A stretch of DNA of 17,789 bases from CAXTTV01 sp964247295. GTDB taxonomy: Bacteria; Chloroflexota; Ktedonobacteria; Ktedonobacterales; Ktedonobacteraceae. The position numbers and the translations under genes were made by a program. Positions within the stretch are counted from its first letter, which is position 1; every line of letters starts with the position of its first letter. Below, piece after piece: positions 14,322 through 17,789 of the stretch. The DNA lies in NCBI GenBank assembly GCA_964247295.1, contig CAXTTV010000097.1, positions 1-17,789 of the forward strand. The letters run 5' to 3'. The notes below the pieces were generated by a model, which worked only from the letters and a program-made list of their open reading frames with translations, ran no database searches and had not been told where the DNA came from.

Positions 14322-15176
14322 TTGAACGCTCATCTTCGTCTTTCTCCCGACGCTCCCATCGATCTTCATATGCACACCACCTACAGCGATGGCCAATTGC
14401 CCGCGAACCAGGTAATCGATTATCTGGTACAGGAAGGGTTTGAGATGGTGGCTGTGACCGATCACGATCGAGTGGACAAGGTCGCGGAGATTCAGCAGTT
14501 GGGTGCCACGAGGCAGTTGCCGATTCTGCCCGGCGTCGAGATGTCAACCCAATGGCGAGGCTATATGGCCCACCTGTTGTGCTACGGCTTCGATCCTCGC
14601 CAGAATGCGCTTCAGGATTTGACAGAGAAAACGTTTCGCGATCAGTTGCGCAACACCCACGATGTCTATGATCACTTGATACATCAGGGGTACGAGTTTC
14701 CCCGACAAGATGAGGTGTTAACTGCTAACAATGGAAATCTGCATCGCCCCTCGGATAATATCTCGCTACTGGTGGAACATGGATACGCTGAAAATCGCAC
14801 GGTCGGCCTCCAGATGATTACCGAGGCTGGCTTTCAGACCATGAAGGCCGATCTGGCCGAGACGATTGAGGCTGCCCATCAAAGCGGAGCCGTTTGTCTG
14901 ATTGCTCATCCAGGCAGGCGAGAGAGCGGCTTCACCTTTTTCGATCCCGAGCTGTTAGATCAGGTTCGCAGTGAGATCCCGCTGGATGGGATTGAGGTAT
15001 ACCACCCCTACCATAGTCCTGAGACGATTGAGATGTACCAGGACTATGTTCAACGCAACCACCTGCTCCTGAGCACCGGTTCAGACTCCCATTTTAATGG
15101 GTCCCGGATGCCCATTAAGCATAAGGCTCAGATTAGCTCTGAGCTCTTGAACCGGTTGGGTGTGGAGCTTAGCTAA
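14322..15176 (+). CDS. PHP-domain metal-dependent phosphoesterase
   Basis: A 284-residue PHP (polymerase and histidinol phosphatase) domain protein, a trinuclear-metal hydrolase fold. Visible metal ligands are DLHMHTTYSDG (H16, H18, D23 from the TTG start), VTDHD, GVEMS, IAHPGR, IEVYHPYHS and the closing TGSDSH. This arrangement, with an inserted helical part between GVEMS and AHPGR, is that of the YciV/TrpH-like group, whose known members act on nucleotide phosphates or short oligonucleotides; the substrate here is not determinable. The TTG start at 14322 is chosen for its ribosome binding site and because the fold begins just after it; starting at 14229 would add 31 residues without homology. 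It stands alone on the plus strand and ends at a strong bidirectional terminator. Confidence 0.85.
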   Translation: MNAHLRLSPDAPIDLHMHTTYSDGQLPANQVIDYLVQEGFEMVAVTDHDRVDKVAEIQQLGATRQLPILPGVEMSTQWRGYMAHLLCYGFDPRQNALQDLTEKTFRDQLRNTHDVYDHLIHQGYEFPRQDEVLTANNGNLHRPSDNISLLVEHGYAENRTVGLQMITEAGFQTMKADLAETIEAAHQSGAVCLIAHPGRRESGFTFFDPELLDQVRSEIPLDGIEVYHPYHSPETIEMYQDYVQRNHLLLSTGSDSHFNGSRMPIKHKAQISSELLNRLGVELS

Positions 15177-15180
15177 ACCC

Positions 15181-15197
15181 CTTTCTTTAAAAGAAAG
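15181..15197. other. Small hairpin next to the main terminator
   Basis: CTTTCTT-TAA-AAGAAAG is a perfect 7-bp inverted repeat directly before the larger terminator hairpin. It may serve as part of the U-tract for transcripts arriving on the minus strand. Confidence 0.4.
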
Positions 15198-15230
15198 AAA
15201 ATACGGATCTTACAAGATCCGTATTTTTGT
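15198..15230. terminator. Bidirectional intrinsic terminator
   Basis: A perfect 13-bp stem (15198-15210 with 15215-15227) around the loop TACA. T-rich sequence follows on the plus strand, and an A-rich stretch before it gives T-rich sequence on the minus strand. It ends both the PHP gene and the convergent penicillin-binding protein gene. Confidence 0.88.
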
Positions 15231-15253
15231 TTAGATGCCTGAGGTTGAATAGA

Positions 15254-17521
15254 TCAGGGTTTGATAAAGGTTTTAATGGGTTGATCCTGTTCCGCTAACA
15301 TAAGTGTTTCATGCCAGATAGGGGCCGCGCCATCGATACCACTGACATTAACCATCGGCGAGTTATCGTTATTACCAGCCCAAACGCCAACAACGTAGTT
15401 GCTGGCATCGTAGCCAACAGTCCAGTTATCGACAAAATCGTTGGAGGTTCCGGTTTTCGCGGCAGCCTGACGAACCTGGCCAGGATTGTTCGCGTTACAA
15501 TCGGCTTCACTGGTGCTGTACAGTAACAATGGGCTACATTTACCAAACTCAAAGGTACGCGAGTTGTTATCGCTCATTACATCGCTCATCGTTCGGGCGA
15601 CGCGCTGAGTCAGGACACGCTGGCTCTTCGGCTTATTCTCGAAGATAACCTTGCCTTTCGAGTCCAGAATTTTAGAGACGGCATGGGCTGGCACATGGAC
15701 ACCATCATTGGCAAAGGCTCCATAAGCGGAGGTCTCATCCAATAGATGAACGCTCAATGTACCCAGCACCATTGTATAATTTGGTGTCCCCTGATACGCT
15801 GAGATACCCATATTTTGGGCGGTTTTCAAAGAATCATCCACACCGGTCTGCATAAGTAGCTTCACCGCTGGAATGTTTAACGAGTTCTGAAGCGCGTAAC
15901 GATAGGTAACGGCTCCATGGAACTTGAGATCGTAGTTTTTGGGACTATAGGCCGGCAGCCCACAGCATTGAGGAATCGTCAAAGCTTCATCTACAACGGT
16001 ATCTTCAGGGCTGACGCCCTTGCCAAAGGCTGTGGCATAAATGAAGGGTTTAAAAGAAGAGCCCGGCTGACGTAGACCCTGAGTAGCAACATCAAAAGAT
16101 CCATCGGTTGCACTGTCAGGATGAATATTACCAACGATCGCACGAATATCGCCAGTTCGGTAATTAATCACAACAACGGCTGCATTCGACATATTATGGG
16201 CCTCAGCGAGATCCGCGATATGCCGCTGCGCAATCTTTAGAACCTGATCCTGGAAAGGCTGATCCAGCGAGGTCTGGATCTTTAAGCCTGAGCGGGGCAA
16301 ATCTTCATATCTTACATGCAGGGTCTGTTCCAACTCTCGTAATACATAATTTGTGTAATTAGTAGCTTTATTGGTTTTTACAGAGCCTGGTTTGAGAAAG
16401 TCGGGTTTCGCGATCTCACGCAAGGCATCATGGTATTCATCATCGGTAATATACTCTTGTGCATGCATCTGCTTCAATACATCCTGGGTACGCTGAAGAG
16501 AGGCTTTAGGATGCAGGAGTGGATCGCGGCTGATAGGCGAACTGGGGATACCAGCAATTGTCGCGGCCTGCGCGATATCCATTTGCGAAGCGGCGCTTTT
16601 ATCTTTTTTGTCATGAAGATTAAAGTAGGTAAAGGCCGCAGATTCCGCGCCATACGCCTGTTCACCATAATAAGTAGTGTTCAGGTACATCTCCATAAGG
16701 TCCTGCTTCGTATATTTACGCGTAACCTCGGGAGCCAGAATAATCTCCTGCAATTTACGCAAGGCAGTATCTCGATTTCCAACAACGGTATTTTTGATAA
16801 GCTGCTGCGTGATTGTACTTCCGCCGGAGACAATGTGGCCGCTGGCAAGATTAGAAACCGCAGCTCGAACCAAACCGGTGATATCATAACCAGGATTGGT
16901 CCAGAAATACTGATCTTCAATCGCAATCTCAGCATGCATCAGATGAGGGGAGATCTGATCTAATGGCTCGCTGGTCTGCATTCCATCAGTAAGCATCTGA
17001 TAGATTTGAGTGTTGTTTTTATCGTAGATTCTGAGATGATCCTTTGGTAGGATGTCGCGCAGTGTTGTGATCTGAGGCGTATAACGTTGCTGCGTCGCTT
17101 GAACAAGGGCTGTCACTCCAACCACACTGCTGATGACCAATACCAGGATCGTCAAAATCGTAAATGACATTGGGAGCATCGCCCAACGTGTAGTGACACG
17201 ATCGGATTTAAGAAACGTCAGGTTGCTTAAACGCAGATTTCTGCGCTTAATATGACGCTTAGTCCGCCAACCAGTCGGATGCAACTGCGTCTGAGGAGCA
17301 TCATAATAGGTCCCATTATTTGCTTTCTGTGGAAGCTCTCCCAGACGCTGAGCCGCCGCCGCTCGACTATGCCTCGGCATTTTCGCGGGCTTCCTCCCAG
17401 GATCTGACCTGGGCGCAAGGCTGGTTGTTCCTCGGTGCTCAACCTCGTAACTGGCAAGACTGGTTGAGGACTCAGGCCGGACCCCGTTTGTGGGAGGCAG
17501 AGATTTTCGCTCGTGCAACAT
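15254..17521 (-). CDS. Class A penicillin-binding protein (transglycosylase and transpeptidase)
   Basis: A 755-residue bifunctional peptidoglycan synthase. A long basic, low-complexity cytoplasmic N-terminus (1-112) is followed by one membrane anchor (about 113-140), so the enzyme domains lie outside. The GT51 transglycosylase domain (about 155-345) has IEDQYFWTNPG (E202; the usual histidine of EDxxFxxHxG is N209), GGSTITQQLIKN (233-244), RKLQEIILA and EMYLNTTYYG. The transpeptidase domain (about 445-735) has the active-site SSFK (S488, K491), SLN (547-549) and KTGT (689-692). It is therefore catalytically complete for cross-linking, and polymerisation is likely. The start has a weak GGGA upstream; a TATAAT at 17564-17569 (minus) supports transcription from just beyond. 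It is convergent with the PHP gene and ends at the shared terminator. Confidence 0.92.
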   Translation of the reverse strand: MLHERKSLPPTNGVRPESSTSLASYEVEHRGTTSLAPRSDPGRKPAKMPRHSRAAAAQRLGELPQKANNGTYYDAPQTQLHPTGWRTKRHIKRRNLRLSNLTFLKSDRVTTRWAMLPMSFTILTILVLVISSVVGVTALVQATQQRYTPQITTLRDILPKDHLRIYDKNNTQIYQMLTDGMQTSEPLDQISPHLMHAEIAIEDQYFWTNPGYDITGLVRAAVSNLASGHIVSGGSTITQQLIKNTVVGNRDTALRKLQEIILAPEVTRKYTKQDLMEMYLNTTYYGEQAYGAESAAFTYFNLHDKKDKSAASQMDIAQAATIAGIPSSPISRDPLLHPKASLQRTQDVLKQMHAQEYITDDEYHDALREIAKPDFLKPGSVKTNKATNYTNYVLRELEQTLHVRYEDLPRSGLKIQTSLDQPFQDQVLKIAQRHIADLAEAHNMSNAAVVVINYRTGDIRAIVGNIHPDSATDGSFDVATQGLRQPGSSFKPFIYATAFGKGVSPEDTVVDEALTIPQCCGLPAYSPKNYDLKFHGAVTYRYALQNSLNIPAVKLLMQTGVDDSLKTAQNMGISAYQGTPNYTMVLGTLSVHLLDETSAYGAFANDGVHVPAHAVSKILDSKGKVIFENKPKSQRVLTQRVARTMSDVMSDNNSRTFEFGKCSPLLLYSTSEADCNANNPGQVRQAAAKTGTSNDFVDNWTVGYDASNYVVGVWAGNNDNSPMVNVSGIDGAAPIWHETLMLAEQDQPIKTFIKP

Positions 17522-17789
17522 AGCAAGTCCCTTTTCGTCTTTAGTGCTCTCACTTACTCTTCAATTATAAGTTGAGAGATGTACATGCGCTTATTCTACG
17601 AATATATGGAGGGGACATAGAGAAAATGCACTGCGTGAACTTTATAAGCATAGATTAGCAGTACTCTAGTGAGAAAGAATCTCCGCGATTATAGAATGAA
17701 GCATCTTTGTATGCAGACCTTGAGAATTTTCACAACTGTGTACTATACCTTTGAATTTTACTTTACATCTATTTATATACAAGCAGTAA
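17522..17789. other. Upstream region of the penicillin-binding protein gene
   Basis: The last 268 bases are A+T-rich and contain no gene I can support. Two TATAAT hexamers read on the minus strand: 17564-17569, well placed for the penicillin-binding protein gene with a leader of about 36 bases, and about 17690-17695, further out. Neither has a clear -35 hexamer at standard spacing. Confidence 0.5.
17564..17569 (-). promoter_or_regulatory. Candidate -10 box for the penicillin-binding protein gene
   Basis: TATAAT on the minus strand, 43 bases before the start codon. The -35 region at 17-base spacing is not consensus, so this is moderate evidence only. Confidence 0.35.

Noticed and set aside
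14021..14443. 140-codon frame after the response regulator, considered as a kinase fragment
   Set aside because: It has no histidine kinase motifs, is rich in R and S from out-of-frame reading, and overlaps the PHP gene.
16430..16963. 177-codon plus-strand frame
   Set aside because: Antisense to the transglycosylase domain of the penicillin-binding protein, with no recognisable features.
1..17789. tRNA or rRNA genes and complete insertion sequences
   Set aside because: No cloverleaf with a TTC-type T-loop, no rRNA signature stretches and no full transposase reading frame were seen.

Overview
The window looks like chromosomal DNA from a Gram-positive-like (monoderm) bacterium of moderate G+C content. 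The gene set would fit a Ktedonobacteria-type Chloroflexota: WD40 proteins with WSPDG repeats, a Rad50/NurA pair, serine-rich lipoprotein linkers, GC-rich dispersed repeats and a class A PBP with a long basic N-terminus. The lineage is an inference from gene style; no marker gene or rRNA is present.

Layout. (1) 1-103, minus strand: the first 34 codons of a lipoprotein that runs off the left edge. (2) 104-777: a gene-poor stretch holding one copy of a dispersed GC-rich repeat, then an extended -10 promoter. (3) 778-7260, plus strand: a tight five-gene cluster made of an SbcC/Rad50-like coiled-coil ATPase, a NurA-family nuclease, a CpXC zinc-binding protein, a MoaB/Mog-type molybdopterin protein and a seven-bladed WD40 protein. 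(4) 7308-8054, minus strand: a histidine phosphatase convergent with that cluster. (5) 8055-8883: an 829-base intergenic region with a second, better preserved repeat copy that has terminal inverted repeats, an orphan intrinsic terminator, and TTAACA direct repeats resembling a Pho box. (6) 8884-14020, plus strand: the high-affinity phosphate uptake locus pstS-pstC-pstA-[structured gap with a 74-codon ORF]-pstB, a terminator-like hairpin, then an OmpR/PhoB-type response regulator. No phoU and no phoR-type kinase is visible. (7) 14322-15176, plus strand: a PHP-domain phosphoesterase with a probable TTG start. (8) 15181-15230: two hairpins, the second a 13-bp bidirectional terminator between convergent genes. 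(9) 15254-17521, minus strand: a bifunctional class A penicillin-binding protein with its promoter region to the right.

Functionally there are two main modules. One is a probable DNA-end-processing operon (Rad50-like ATPase with NurA nuclease) carrying three extra genes of unclear connection. The other is phosphate acquisition with its regulator. The points most worth a second look are the Rad50-NurA-CpXC cluster with an atypical CX6C hook, the small transposase-C-terminus-like ORF and folded leader inside the pst locus, and the modular repeat family flanking the two operons.
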